A DNA stretch of 64,000 bases from GCA-2748575 sp965222725 (lineage in GTDB: Bacteria; Pseudomonadota; Gammaproteobacteria; Pseudomonadales; Ketobacteraceae): contig OZ244969.1 of NCBI GenBank assembly GCA_965222725.1, positions 4,340,001 to 4,404,000 of the forward strand, in the 5' to 3' direction. Below, piece after piece: positions 26,151-35,532 of the stretch. Made by a program: the position numbers and the translations under genes. A model generated the notes under the pieces. That model searched no databases. It was not told where the DNA came from and was given only the letters and a program-made list of their open reading frames with translations. Every line of letters begins with the position of its first letter. The first letter of the stretch is position 1.

Positions 26151-26978
26151 TCAGTTTTCCTTGTAGATATGTTCGTAAACATGGTTGGTGGCTTTAACAA
26201 AGCCGTCCACACTACCACAGTCAAAGCGGCGACCGCGGAATTTGTAGGCCATAACACAACCTTTCTTTGCCTGGGTAAGCAATGCATCGGTAATCTGCAG
26301 CTCCCCGTTAGCGCCGGGAGGTGTGTTCTCGAGAATCTCGAAAATATCCGGTGTAAGGATATAGCGCCCGATGATCGCCAGGTTTGAAGGTGCATCTTCC
26401 GGCTTGGGTTTTTCCACCATGTTAGTGACCCGGTACAAACCCTCTTTGATGTTCTCGGCTTCGATAACCCCGTACCGATAGGTTTCCTCCGGTGGCACCT
26501 CTTCAATCGCAACAATACTGCAACGGAACTGGTTATACAGGTTTACCATCTGGGCCATCACACCGGCCTCCTGGTCAACACAAAGGTCGTCCGCCAGTAT
26601 CACGCCGAACGGGCTGTCGCCCACAATGGTTCTGCCGGTCAGAATCGCATGCCCCAACCCGAGCATTTCCTTCTGGCGGGTAAAAGTGAAAGTACACTCG
26701 TCCATCACCCGGCGGATACTCTCCAGATATTTCTCCTTGCCTGTACCATTGATCTGGTGCTCCAGCTCATAGTTGATATCAAAATGATCGGCAATGGCGC
26801 GCTTGCCCCGCCCGGTAACGAAGCCGATTTCAGTGAGACCTGCTTCCATGGCTTCTTCCACGCCATACTGAACCAGTGGCTTGTTCACCACAGGCAACAT
26901 CTCTTTGGGTTGGGATTTGGTAGCCGGCAAAAACCGGGTTCCGTAGCCGGCTACAGGAAAAAGACATTTATTGATCAT
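26151..26978 (-). CDS. galU: UTP-glucose-1-phosphate uridylyltransferase
   Basis: 275-residue enzyme making UDP-glucose from UTP and glucose-1-phosphate. It has the nucleotide-binding N-terminus CLFPVAGYGTRFLPATKS followed by PKEMLPVVNKPL, and the family blocks GRGKRAIADHFD, VILADDLCVD, NMVEKPKPEDAPSNLAIIGRY and KFRGRRFDCGSVDGF. Length is normal. It is monocistronic, convergent with pgi and divergent from zwf, with a 21-bp imperfect-centre palindrome in the shared promoter region. UDP-glucose is the donor for galE here and probably for the polysaccharide locus. Confidence 0.96.
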   Translation of the reverse strand: MINKCLFPVAGYGTRFLPATKSQPKEMLPVVNKPLVQYGVEEAMEAGLTEIGFVTGRGKRAIADHFDINYELEHQINGTGKEKYLESIRRVMDECTFTFTRQKEMLGLGHAILTGRTIVGDSPFGVILADDLCVDQEAGVMAQMVNLYNQFRCSIVAIEEVPPEETYRYGVIEAENIKEGLYRVTNMVEKPKPEDAPSNLAIIGRYILTPDIFEILENTPPGANGELQITDALLTQAKKGCVMAYKFRGRRFDCGSVDGFVKATNHVYEHIYKEN

Positions 26979-27021
26979 TGTGCATTCAGCTCCGTTTTAT
27001 CACGAACAATGGTTAGGGCAC

Positions 27022-27042
27022 ATTCTAGAGAATTGCTAGAAT
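27022..27042. promoter_or_regulatory. Palindrome in the galU/zwf divergent promoter region
   Basis: ATTCTAG and CTAGAAT form perfect 7-bp half-sites with a 7-bp spacer, located between the divergent galU and zwf genes. TAGAAT at the ends could also serve as -10 boxes in either direction. An operator for a dimeric regulator is a reasonable reading. It does not match the HexR consensus TGTAATTAAATTACA known for zwf in gammaproteobacteria. Confidence 0.4.
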
Positions 27043-27233
27043 AAATCCACAGGCCTCAGGGGCTTACGGCTCACTTACAGGCTCCTGTGTGCATTTAGAG
27101 GCAGGAATCGAGCCAATTGGTGAAAAATGAAAGCAGGAAATCACCGGTAACTGGTATGTTTCTTTCATTCATTTCACAGTCGACAGCTTCCATAACGCTG
27201 CAAGAGCGGCCGGACACCACAGGGAGAAACGCC

Positions 27234-28712
27234 ATGAAATCACCCGAAAGCCTGCTATTCGATTTTATCCTCTTCGGAGCAAGCGGTGATCTGGCCCTGC
27301 GCAAACTGCTTCCCGCCCTGTATCGCCGTTATACCGATACCGGCTTCCATGAGAGCACCCGGATAATAGGCGTGGCCCGTTCGCCGTTGCCCCGTGAAGC
27401 CTACCAACAGCTCGTTAAAGACTCGTTGCAGCAATTCCTTCGAGAGGGAGAATGGCAGGACGATGCCTGGCAGGCATTTGCCAGCAAGCTCCACTTTGTG
27501 TCCATTGACGCTCATACCATTGATGGGTACCAGGAACTGAAGGCCCTGGTGGACACCGGCGAAGCACCTGACAGCCGCCCCAGGGTAATCTATCTGTCCA
27601 CACCCTCCTCCCTTTACGGCAGCATCTGTAATCACCTCAATGAGGCGAACCTGATCAACGAGCGCACCAGATTGGTGCTTGAAAAGCCCGTCGGACGCGA
27701 CCTTGACAGTGCCATCGCGATCAATGCCGCAGTCGCACAGCATTTTTCAGAACAGCAGACCTACCGCATTGATCACTATCTGGGCAAGGAAACGGTTCAG
27801 AATCTGCTGCTGCTACGCTTTGCCAACCCCCTGTTTGAATCCCTGTGGAATCACCATTTTATTGATCATATACAGATCACCATTGCCGAGTCTCTCGGTG
27901 TGGAGGGCCGGATTAACTTTTATGAGGAAACCGGCGCACTACGGGATATTGTTCAGAACCACTTGCTGCAACTGCTCTGTATTGTTGCCATGGAACCGCC
28001 CCCCAATATCGATCCTGACCGCATCCGCGATGAAAAACTAAAGGTCCTGCGCTCCCTTCGCCCCATCTACACCAGTACACTGGCGAAGAACGTGGTTCGT
28101 GGCCAGTATCGGGCAGGAAAAATTGATAACAACGCCGTGTGCGGTTACCTGGAAGAGGAAGGCATGGGAACCTCCAGCAACACGGAAACCTATGTCGCCC
28201 TCAAAGTCATGATCGATAACATCCGCTGGGCAGGCATCCCTTTTTACTTACGCACAGGAAAACGCCTGCCGGAGCGACTCTGCCAGATCGTTGTGCAGTT
28301 CAAGGAGATATCCCACTCCATCTTCCAGACCAGCACCCAGCCGGTACTGAGCAACAAACTGGTCATTAACCTGCAACCGGATGAATCCATTACCCTGCGA
28401 CTGTGCGGCAAGCGATTCGGCCCGGGTATGGAAATCCGGCCCATGGATCTGAACCTGAACCCCGGTGTCCGCAGCAACAAGCGCCCGGCCGACGCCTATG
28501 AACGCCTGCTTGTGGATGTGATCAATGGTGATCAGACATTGTTCTTGCGCCAGGACGAGCTGGAACAGGCCTGGCGCTGGGTTGAGCCCATACTGTCAGA
28601 ATGGGAAAAATCCAACAGCCCACCGGATGATTATGCAGCCGGCAGTTGGGGCCCCTCTGCGGCAACCCTGCTATTGGCAAAGGACGGAAAACTCTGGCAC
28701 GAAGGCACATAA
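27234..28712 (+). CDS. zwf: Glucose-6-phosphate 1-dehydrogenase
   Basis: 492-residue enzyme oxidising glucose-6-phosphate to 6-phosphogluconolactone with NADP, the entry to the pentose phosphate and Entner-Doudoroff routes. The nucleotide-binding motif is FILFGASGDLALRKLLP, the substrate/catalytic motif RIDHYLGKETVQN, and VLEKPVGRDL is conserved. Start at 27234 is preferred to an ATG 117 bp upstream because AGGGAG lies 7 bp before it and the family N-terminus begins there. pgl follows 13 bp after its stop, so the two are one operon. edd and eda are not in the window. Confidence 0.96.
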   Translation: MKSPESLLFDFILFGASGDLALRKLLPALYRRYTDTGFHESTRIIGVARSPLPREAYQQLVKDSLQQFLREGEWQDDAWQAFASKLHFVSIDAHTIDGYQELKALVDTGEAPDSRPRVIYLSTPSSLYGSICNHLNEANLINERTRLVLEKPVGRDLDSAIAINAAVAQHFSEQQTYRIDHYLGKETVQNLLLLRFANPLFESLWNHHFIDHIQITIAESLGVEGRINFYEETGALRDIVQNHLLQLLCIVAMEPPPNIDPDRIRDEKLKVLRSLRPIYTSTLAKNVVRGQYRAGKIDNNAVCGYLEEEGMGTSSNTETYVALKVMIDNIRWAGIPFYLRTGKRLPERLCQIVVQFKEISHSIFQTSTQPVLSNKLVINLQPDESITLRLCGKRFGPGMEIRPMDLNLNPGVRSNKRPADAYERLLVDVINGDQTLFLRQDELEQAWRWVEPILSEWEKSNSPPDDYAAGSWGPSAATLLLAKDGKLWHEGT

Positions 28713-28725
28713 AGAAGGCACACAA

Positions 28726-29433
28726 ATGAGCAACGAACTGAAAGAAAACGCTCTTCTGCAGGAATTCAGCGATCAGCAAACGCTGGATTCTGCTCTGATA
28801 GCCAGAATAAGCGACGTCAGCCGGCAAATCGTCGCAGCGAAAGGCGGTTTTACCCTGGCGGTTTCCGGCGGACGATCACCTGCCGTGCTCTTTACCTCTT
28901 TGGCGGCGACAGAATCCATCCCCTGGGAAGAAGGCCTGATCACCCTGGTGGACGAACGTTATGTGCCTCCGGACAGTCCCGACAGCAACGAACACCTGCT
29001 ACAAAGTACCCTCTTCAGTGAGCACAGCATGGCCCGCAAAGCCAGATTCAAGGGCCTTTATCATTCCGGGCGCGATATAGAATCCCAGGTCAACTACCTT
29101 AATCAGGCTGTTCCCGGGGTACCGGATATCGCCATACTGGGCCTGGGCATGGATGGGCATACAGCCTCTCTGTTTCCCTGCTCTCCTGAGTTCAGGCACA
29201 ACCTGGCAACCAGCGACACCTATGTCAGCGCAACCCCGCAAAGCGCTCCATACCAGAGAATCAGCCTGAGCGCTCAGGCGCTTATCAGTACGCCTGATCT
29301 CTGGTTGTATATTCCCGGCACAGAAAAGCTGAACCGTTTTCAGCAGATTCTGGCAGGGGAAGACAATGCCTCCCCACTGACCACCATCCTCGAAAAACGC
29401 CAGAAACCGCTGGAAGTGTTCACTTGCCCATAA
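28726..29433 (+). CDS. pgl: 6-phosphogluconolactonase
   Basis: 235-residue hydrolase of the DevB/SOL type that opens 6-phosphogluconolactone, the product of zwf. Conserved blocks are FTLAVSGGRSPAVLF, LVDERYVPPDSPDSNEHLL and ILGLGMDGHTASLFP, followed by YQRISLSAQAL. The start at 28726 is chosen because it lies 13 bp after the zwf stop with AAGAAGG upstream and fits the family N-terminus; a longer frame would run back through zwf. No terminator is evident downstream. Confidence 0.95.
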   Translation: MSNELKENALLQEFSDQQTLDSALIARISDVSRQIVAAKGGFTLAVSGGRSPAVLFTSLAATESIPWEEGLITLVDERYVPPDSPDSNEHLLQSTLFSEHSMARKARFKGLYHSGRDIESQVNYLNQAVPGVPDIAILGLGMDGHTASLFPCSPEFRHNLATSDTYVSATPQSAPYQRISLSAQALISTPDLWLYIPGTEKLNRFQQILAGEDNASPLTTILEKRQKPLEVFTCP

Positions 29434-29779
29434 CCCTATAAATCAATGATTTGGCTATGTTTTGTTACATGTGGGTAATAAAAGCACGTGCGTTTTGGAG
29501 CAAGATTCGCTAGTCTAACCGCGCCTGTGAGGGCGTCAATCCGCTCTCTTTTTGTACAAAACCAGGTCATTTCCTGCTTTTTCCCCGAAGATCAACACTT
29601 GCCCGCGGGCAATTCAGGCAGCATCTTGCATGCCGGGCGGGAAAAACGCAGAAAAAAGTGACTCATCATCCAGCTTTTGCGGGCGGAGAACCCCTGCAGC
29701 AAACGATGATTTTGATGAGAACCGCATTATCGGACGTCTGAAAAGAATCTGAAAAGAAGTAGCAGGTAAAGAGGTTAAT
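29434..29779. other. Leader region of the methylmalonyl-CoA mutase gene
   Basis: 346 bp with no credible gene. It contains a 12-bp perfect palindrome TTTTGTACAAAA at 29550-29561 and a tandem 11-bp repeat TCTGAAAAGAA at 29737-29747 and 29748-29758, just before the AGAGG ribosome-binding site of the mutase gene. A short open frame at 29552-29752 lacks a ribosome-binding site and is probably spurious. No B12 riboswitch core (the B12 box) is recognisable. Confidence 0.5.
29550..29561. promoter_or_regulatory. Candidate operator palindrome upstream of the mutase operon
   Basis: TTTTGTACAAAA is a perfect 12-bp palindrome 219 bp before the mutase start codon, in the only sizeable non-coding gap before this operon. 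Palindromes of this size are typical of TetR-, GntR- or MerR-type operators, but no regulator gene is adjacent. Weak call. Confidence 0.3.
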
Positions 29780-31924
29780 ATGGCTAACGACACGAACAAA
29801 CCCACACTCTCCCAATGGCACGAGCTGGCGACCAAAGAACGCAAAGGCAAGGCCCCGGAAGACCTCATTACCGATACCCCTGAAGGTATCAGCCTCAAGC
29901 CTCTCTACACATCTGAAGATACTCAAAAGCTGGAATTTACCGACACCCTGCCCGGCCTGGCACCTTTTGTACGCGGCCCCAAAGCCACTATGTATGCCGG
30001 CCGCCCCTGGACTATTCGTCAGTATGCAGGCTTCTCAACGGCCGAAGCATCCAATGCCTTTTATCGTAAAAACCTGGCTGCCGGCCAACAGGGCGCCTCG
30101 GTCGCTTTCGACCTGGCCACCCACCGGGGATACGACTCCGACCATCCCCGGGTTACCGGCGATGTGGGTAAAGCAGGTGTCGCCATCGACTCCGTTGAGG
30201 ACATGAAAATCCTGTTCGACGGCATTCCACTGGATCAGGTATCCGTTTCCATGACCATGAACGGTGCGGTGCTGCCCGTACTGGCCATGTATATAGTCGC
30301 CGCCGAAGAACAGGGCGTTGAACAGAAACAGCTTTCCGGAACCATTCAGAATGACATCCTGAAAGAATTCATGGTACGGAACACCTATATTTATCCACCA
30401 GAAGGCTCCATGCGGATTATCGCCGACATTATCGGCTACACCTCCCAGCATATGCCGCGCTACAACTCCATTTCCATTTCCGGCTACCACATTCAGGAAG
30501 CCGGTGCAGATGCCGCTCTTGAACTGGCTTACACCCTGGCAGACGGCAAGGAATATATTGAGACTGCACTCAAAACCGGTCTGGATATCGACAAATTTGC
30601 TCCGAGGTTGTCATTCTTCTTCGGCATTGGCATGAATTTCTATATGGAAATTGCCAAGCTGAGAGCCGCGAGACTGTTGTGGCACCGTATCGTAAGCGAG
30701 TACAACCCTAAAGATCCGCGCTCTTCCATGCTGCGCACCCACTGCCAGACTTCCGGCTGGTCCCTGACCGAGCAGGATCCCTATAACAACGTGGTCCGCA
30801 CCGCAATTGAGGCCATGGCCGCGGTATTTGGTGGTACCCAGTCACTGCATACCAACGCATTTGACGAAGCCATCGCCCTGCCCACCGAATTTTCTGCCCG
30901 GATTGCCCGAAATACCCAGATCATTATTCAGGAAGAAACCAGCATTACCAATGTGGTCGACCCCTGGGGCGGCTCCTACATGATGGAATCCCTGACCCAG
31001 GACATCGCAGACAAGGCCTGGGAAATCATTCAGGACATCCAGGAACGCGGCGGCATGGCCAAAGCCATCGAGCAAGGCGAACCCAAGTTGCGGATTGAAG
31101 AAGCGGCCGCCCGCAAACAGGCCCGCATTGACCGCGGCGAAGATGTTATCGTCGGGGTCAACAAATACAAGGTGGACAAGGAAGAAGCCTTCGACATTCT
31201 GGAAATCGACAATTCTCAAGTACGGGAAAGTCAGGTTGCCCGCCTGACCAAAATTCGCGCCGAGCGCGACACCGATGCGGTACAGGCAGCCCTGGATGAC
31301 CTGACGGCCTGGGCAAAATCCGGTGAAGGCAATGGTCTGGATCTGGCCATCAAGGCAGCACGTCTGCGGGCCACCGTTGGCGAAATCAGCGATGCCGTGG
31401 AAAAAATCTGGGGCCGCTTTAACGCCAGCGCCAAAACCGTATCCGGTGTTTATGGGGCGTCTTATGAAAGCGACACCAACTGGCAGAAAATACAGGCTGA
31501 TGTAGAGGCCTTCGAAAGCAAACACGGTCGTCGGCCGCGGATGCTGGTAGCAAAAATGGGGCAGGATGGTCACGATCGCGGTGCCAAGGTAATAGCCACA
31601 GCCTTTGCGGATGTGGGTTTTGATATCGACCTGTCCCCACTGTTCTCCACCCCGTCCGAAGTGGCCAAACAGGCCATTGAAAATGACGTGCACGTAATCG
31701 GTGTATCCTCACAGGCCGCCGGCCACAAAACCCTGGTTCCGGATCTGATTGCCGAACTCAAAAAGCAAGGCGCCGAGGATATTATCGTGGTTGCCGGCGG
31801 TGTAATTCCCCGCCCCGATTACGATTTCCTGTACGAAGCCGGCGTGAAAGGTATATTCGGCCCGGGGACCCCCATTCCTGACGCCGCCCGCACTGTCATG
31901 GACGCGGTAAACGCAAACCTTTAA
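29780..31924 (+). CDS. scpA: Methylmalonyl-CoA mutase, single-chain
   Basis: 714-residue adenosylcobalamin enzyme converting methylmalonyl-CoA and succinyl-CoA. The N-terminal substrate barrel (about 1-550) contains TMYAGRPWTIRQYAGFSTAE, SVAFDLATHRGYDSDHPRV and HTNAFDEAIALPTEFSARIA. The C-terminal B12-binding domain (about 585-714) has GQDGHDRGAKVIA (DxHxxG, His axial ligand), GVSSQAAGHKTLVP and VAGGVIPRPDYDFL. Both parts in one chain indicate the large homodimer or MUT type rather than a separate small subunit. meaB follows 12 bp later. The pair serves propionate, odd-chain and branched amino acid breakdown; an epimerase and propionyl-CoA carboxylase are not here. AGAGG lies 6 bp before the start. 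Confidence 0.96.
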   Translation: MANDTNKPTLSQWHELATKERKGKAPEDLITDTPEGISLKPLYTSEDTQKLEFTDTLPGLAPFVRGPKATMYAGRPWTIRQYAGFSTAEASNAFYRKNLAAGQQGASVAFDLATHRGYDSDHPRVTGDVGKAGVAIDSVEDMKILFDGIPLDQVSVSMTMNGAVLPVLAMYIVAAEEQGVEQKQLSGTIQNDILKEFMVRNTYIYPPEGSMRIIADIIGYTSQHMPRYNSISISGYHIQEAGADAALELAYTLADGKEYIETALKTGLDIDKFAPRLSFFFGIGMNFYMEIAKLRAARLLWHRIVSEYNPKDPRSSMLRTHCQTSGWSLTEQDPYNNVVRTAIEAMAAVFGGTQSLHTNAFDEAIALPTEFSARIARNTQIIIQEETSITNVVDPWGGSYMMESLTQDIADKAWEIIQDIQERGGMAKAIEQGEPKLRIEEAAARKQARIDRGEDVIVGVNKYKVDKEEAFDILEIDNSQVRESQVARLTKIRAERDTDAVQAALDDLTAWAKSGEGNGLDLAIKAARLRATVGEISDAVEKIWGRFNASAKTVSGVYGASYESDTNWQKIQADVEAFESKHGRRPRMLVAKMGQDGHDRGAKVIATAFADVGFDIDLSPLFSTPSEVAKQAIENDVHVIGVSSQAAGHKTLVPDLIAELKKQGAEDIIVVAGGVIPRPDYDFLYEAGVKGIFGPGTPIPDAARTVMDAVNANL

Positions 31925-31936
31925 GTTACCGCCGCT

Positions 31937-32911
31937 ATGTCTTTGAATGTCGGGTCTGTGAATGTCGAACAAATTTTGCAGGGGCAGCGACGCGCCCTTG
32001 CAAAAGCCATCACCCTGGTGGAAAGCAAGCTGGATACTCACCGCCAGCAAGCCCAGGAGCTTCTGAATAACATTCTGCCAAGCACCGGGAACAGCATCCG
32101 CCTGGGAATTACCGGCACACCCGGTGTGGGCAAGTCCACCTTTATCGAAGCCTTGGGGCTGCATCTGGTTTCCCTGGGTAAAAAAGTGGCTGTTCTTGCA
32201 GTTGACCCCAGCTCCCCGATCACCGGTGGCAGCATACTGGGGGACAAAACCAGGATGGAGCGGCTTTCACAGGAAGAAAACGCCTTTATCCGCCCATCAC
32301 CTTCCAGCGGAGCACTGGGCGGCGTTGCTCAAAAAACCCGTGAAACCGTGCTGCTCTGCGAAGCTGCCGGCTACGATGTCATCATTGTGGAAACCGTTGG
32401 TGTCGGCCAGTCGGAATATGAAGTAGCGGCCATGGTGGATTTTTTTCTGGTGCTGATGCTGCCTAACGCCGGTGACGAGCTACAAGGCATCAAAAAAGGC
32501 ATCCTGGAACTGGCAGACAGCATTGTCGTCAACAAGGCAGATGGCGACAGCAAAAACATGGCCAAGCGAACCAAATCCCACTACCAGAATGCCCTGCACC
32601 TGCTTCAGCACCATCATTTCTGGACACCCCAGGTACTGACCTGTTCCGCTCTGGAAAACAAACGAATAGATGCCGTCTGGGATGTGGTACGAGAGTTTCA
32701 TAATGAAGCATCAGAAAACGGCTTCCTGGCCGGTAAAAGAGCTTCCCAGAATCGTGACTGGATGTGGAAACTCGTCCACGAGCTGCTGGATTTGCATCTG
32801 AAAAATAATCCCAAAGCCAATGCAATCCGCAAACAGATGGAATCCCAGGTTATTGAAGGTACAGCCACGCCCTACTCGGCAGCCAACGAGATCATGAAAT
32901 GTCTGCTTTAA
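31937..32911 (+). CDS. meaB: Methylmalonyl-CoA mutase-associated GTPase MeaB
   Basis: 324-residue P-loop GTPase of the MeaB/ArgK family, chaperone of methylmalonyl-CoA mutase. G motifs are G1 GITGTPGVGKSTFIEALG, the switch region VDPSSPITGGSILGDKTRM, G3 VETVGVGQSEYEV and G4 VVNKADGD. It follows the mutase gene by 12 bp, the usual arrangement, and should gate cofactor loading and repair of the mutase. N-terminal and C-terminal helical extensions (dimerisation arms) are present. No terminator is recognised in the 257 bp that separate it from the next gene. Confidence 0.95.
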   Translation: MSLNVGSVNVEQILQGQRRALAKAITLVESKLDTHRQQAQELLNNILPSTGNSIRLGITGTPGVGKSTFIEALGLHLVSLGKKVAVLAVDPSSPITGGSILGDKTRMERLSQEENAFIRPSPSSGALGGVAQKTRETVLLCEAAGYDVIIVETVGVGQSEYEVAAMVDFFLVLMLPNAGDELQGIKKGILELADSIVVNKADGDSKNMAKRTKSHYQNALHLLQHHHFWTPQVLTCSALENKRIDAVWDVVREFHNEASENGFLAGKRASQNRDWMWKLVHELLDLHLKNNPKANAIRKQMESQVIEGTATPYSAANEIMKCLL

Positions 32912-33168
32912 GCTGTTGATAAATCGGCCAGTCATGCACTTGTAACCACAACATCATCAAACTGTCTTTTGGATTACCCCATTGGATTGCTCCCCATCAG
33001 GGTTGTTTACAAGGTGTCCAGACCATCGGCTTTTTGTTACCTCTTTCACAAAACCCTGTCAGAAATCCTATTTTTATGAAAAAATGGTCCTTAACTGCAT
33101 AGTTTAAGCATAAAGCTGTTTAACCAGAGCAGCAGAGCAAGATGAATCAGGAATTGGATTTGTAGACC

Positions 33169-35499
33169 ATGAATCGCGATCAGGAAAGGTACAATACCAG
33201 CGTTAGCGGCCCATCAGTAACGCGCGCCCTTCCCGGCATTTTGCGTCAGGTAAAAGAAAACAGCCTGAGTATTCTCAGCAATCAGCTGAACGAATTTTTT
33301 AACTCTTGCGACGATTTGTTCTTTGAGCTGGCCAATCACGCCAGCAGCAATAACGAGCAAAACCTTTATTTTGATTCCATGCGGGAAATACGTCTCAAGA
33401 AAAAAGACGTAGTGAATTGTTTCAAGGACAATTTCAACGCCCACTTCAGTGATATTGTTCGCTCTAATGTCAGCCAGGTTGCATCTCCCTACGATGAGCA
33501 TGCATCGCATTTTGAAAACCTGGGCCTGGTGGCCGATGATAAAATGGAACAGGATGTCGCCATCTCCAGCATCATAAGCAAAACCCGCCAGGACTGTCAG
33601 GAAAACCTGTACCACCTTTCCCTGCGTTTTGATTATCTGTTACCGGATATCAAGGTAACGGAACTCAACAACCCTCTGGACCCCAAACAGATCTGCGAGG
33701 CCTTTACCCAGGCAGCAACCCGGATGGAGCTGGATATCAAGGCCAGAATCATCCTGTTCAAACAGTTTGACCGCATGGTGGCCCGCCACCTGAACAAGAT
33801 TTACTCGCTGGCCAATGAACTGCTGATCAATGCGGGCGTATTGCCCAAAGTGGTCCCTTCTGTGGTGAAAAACAAGTCCACCACAGCGGCCACAGCAAAT
33901 ACCGGTGCCGCAGGGATCCCGGAAGAACAACAAGCCGCGGGCGAAATGCCGTCCGGCCCCACCGGCACAGAAGCCGGCTCCACGCTCTATTCCTTTGAAC
34001 AATTAAGTTCGCTGCTGGCCGGCCTCCGCTCGGCCGCTTCCAGCGGTGGCAACAATACAGCGACCCCGGGGACGAACCAGATTCCGTCCGGCCCCGTCGG
34101 CACAGTCAATACGACCGGCGGGAATTTTGGCCGCCCGATCAGTCAGGATATCCTGCTGGACCAGCTCACCGATCTGCAGCGCAACTTTGCCGCAGCCAAC
34201 GAGCCACAAACCCGGGAACAATTTCAGACAGCCATTTACCAGATACTCCAGTCCACCGGTGAAGGCGGCAAGCCCAGCTCACTGGAGCAGTCCGACGAGG
34301 ACGTGATCAATCTGGTTTCCATGTTCTTCGAGTTTATTCTGGACGACAGAAACCTGCCTGTTCCTATCCAGGCGCTGGTCAGTCGGCTACAGATTCCAGT
34401 ACTGAAAATCGCCCTGAAGGACAAAAACTTCTTCAATAACAACAAACATGTTGCCCGGGTACTGATCAATGAAATCGCATCCCTGAGCATCGGCTGGAAC
34501 GATTCCAACAAGGACCAGCAAGACCAGTTCTTTGACCTTGTTAACGACATGGTTCACAAGATCAACGACGAATTTGTGGGTGATCTTACGGTTTTTGAAC
34601 GTGAACTCAATCGTCTGAGTGAGTACAAGGAAAAAGAAATCAAACGCGCCAGGATTGTTGAAACCCGGACCAACCAGGCAGCAGAAGGCAAAGCCAAAAC
34701 GGACCACACCAGAGAGCTGGTGCAGAATATCCTGTTACAGCGGCTCAACAATATCGAGCTGCCCGACCTGATCAGCAATCTGCTGATCGAAAAATGGCAG
34801 AAACTGCTGGTTCTGATCAAACTGAAATCCGGCGACAGCTCCCCCGAGTGGCTCAGCAATCTGCAGGTGGTTGATGATCTTATCTGGATCGCCCAGCCGC
34901 ATTCCGACGAACGATCCCGTAAGCGTTTTGAGCGCATCAAGCCCAATCTGCTGGAATCCGTTGATAAAGGCCTGGCTGCCATCAATATCAGCGAAGCCGA
35001 TCGCAACTCACTGGTAGACAAGCTGGAATCTACTATAAACCGGATTCAGAACAGTGAAGACAGTGAACCGGTGTCTCGCTCCCGCCTCAAAGCCGAGCAG
35101 CTGGCTTCACTGGGTCAGACTCCTGATGGACTCAATAAAAGCTGGAAAGAAATGTCCGCGCTTGAGCGTCAGCAGGTCAAGCAACGCGCCTTGCACTTTG
35201 AAAACCTGAAAAAAGCCGAGTCCCTGAAAGTGGGTACCTGGTTTTCCACTCAGGATGAAAAATCAGGCAAAACCACCCGTTGTAAGCTAGCCTCATATAT
35301 AAAGCCCAATGAGCGCTTCGTTTTCGTTAACCGGTTTGGACAAAAAACCTCGGAAAAGTCCAAACAGGAAGTGGCCATGGCATTGCAGCGGCACCTGTTG
35401 ACCCCCCTCGATTCAGGCCCCCTGTTCGACCGCGCGATGTCTCGAATCGTCGACAACCTGAAGGTTGTTAGCGGCAACAGCCAGAAAAGCAGCGGATAA
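33169..35499 (+). CDS. DUF1631 family protein
   Basis: 776-residue cytoplasmic protein of the DUF1631 family, with no membrane segment or signal peptide. It is mostly helical. A Gly/Ser/Thr/Pro-rich low-complexity stretch lies at about residues 240-325 (PSGPTGTEAGST, SSGGNNTATPGTNQ). A helical core follows (DDRNLPVPIQALVSRLQIPVLK; KDQQDQFFDLVNDMVHKIND). The C-terminal part (about 675-760) has LKVGTWFSTQDEKSGKTTRCKLAS and RFVFVNRFGQKT, a beta-rich stretch that resembles a PilZ-like barrel, although I see no clear RxxxR/DxSxxG. Function is not established for the family. It ends 33 bp before prsK on the same strand and may be co-transcribed with the exosortase regulators. Confidence 0.85.
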   Translation: MNRDQERYNTSVSGPSVTRALPGILRQVKENSLSILSNQLNEFFNSCDDLFFELANHASSNNEQNLYFDSMREIRLKKKDVVNCFKDNFNAHFSDIVRSNVSQVASPYDEHASHFENLGLVADDKMEQDVAISSIISKTRQDCQENLYHLSLRFDYLLPDIKVTELNNPLDPKQICEAFTQAATRMELDIKARIILFKQFDRMVARHLNKIYSLANELLINAGVLPKVVPSVVKNKSTTAATANTGAAGIPEEQQAAGEMPSGPTGTEAGSTLYSFEQLSSLLAGLRSAASSGGNNTATPGTNQIPSGPVGTVNTTGGNFGRPISQDILLDQLTDLQRNFAAANEPQTREQFQTAIYQILQSTGEGGKPSSLEQSDEDVINLVSMFFEFILDDRNLPVPIQALVSRLQIPVLKIALKDKNFFNNNKHVARVLINEIASLSIGWNDSNKDQQDQFFDLVNDMVHKINDEFVGDLTVFERELNRLSEYKEKEIKRARIVETRTNQAAEGKAKTDHTRELVQNILLQRLNNIELPDLISNLLIEKWQKLLVLIKLKSGDSSPEWLSNLQVVDDLIWIAQPHSDERSRKRFERIKPNLLESVDKGLAAINISEADRNSLVDKLESTINRIQNSEDSEPVSRSRLKAEQLASLGQTPDGLNKSWKEMSALERQQVKQRALHFENLKKAESLKVGTWFSTQDEKSGKTTRCKLASYIKPNERFVFVNRFGQKTSEKSKQEVAMALQRHLLTPLDSGPLFDRAMSRIVDNLKVVSGNSQKSSG

Positions 35500-35532
35500 C
35501 GTAGCCCCAACAAAAAGAATTATCTACAGCCT

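Noticed and set aside
29552..29752. Short open frame (66 codons) upstream of the mutase gene
   Set aside because: No ribosome-binding site, composition unlike coding sequence, and it lies over the palindrome.
29434..29779. Cobalamin riboswitch before the B12-dependent mutase
   Set aside because: I could not recognise the B12 box or its fold; left unannotated.
30842..31693. Antisense open frame of 283 codons in methylmalonyl-CoA mutase
   Set aside because: The mutase motifs on the plus strand are unmistakable; the frame is a by-product of codon bias.
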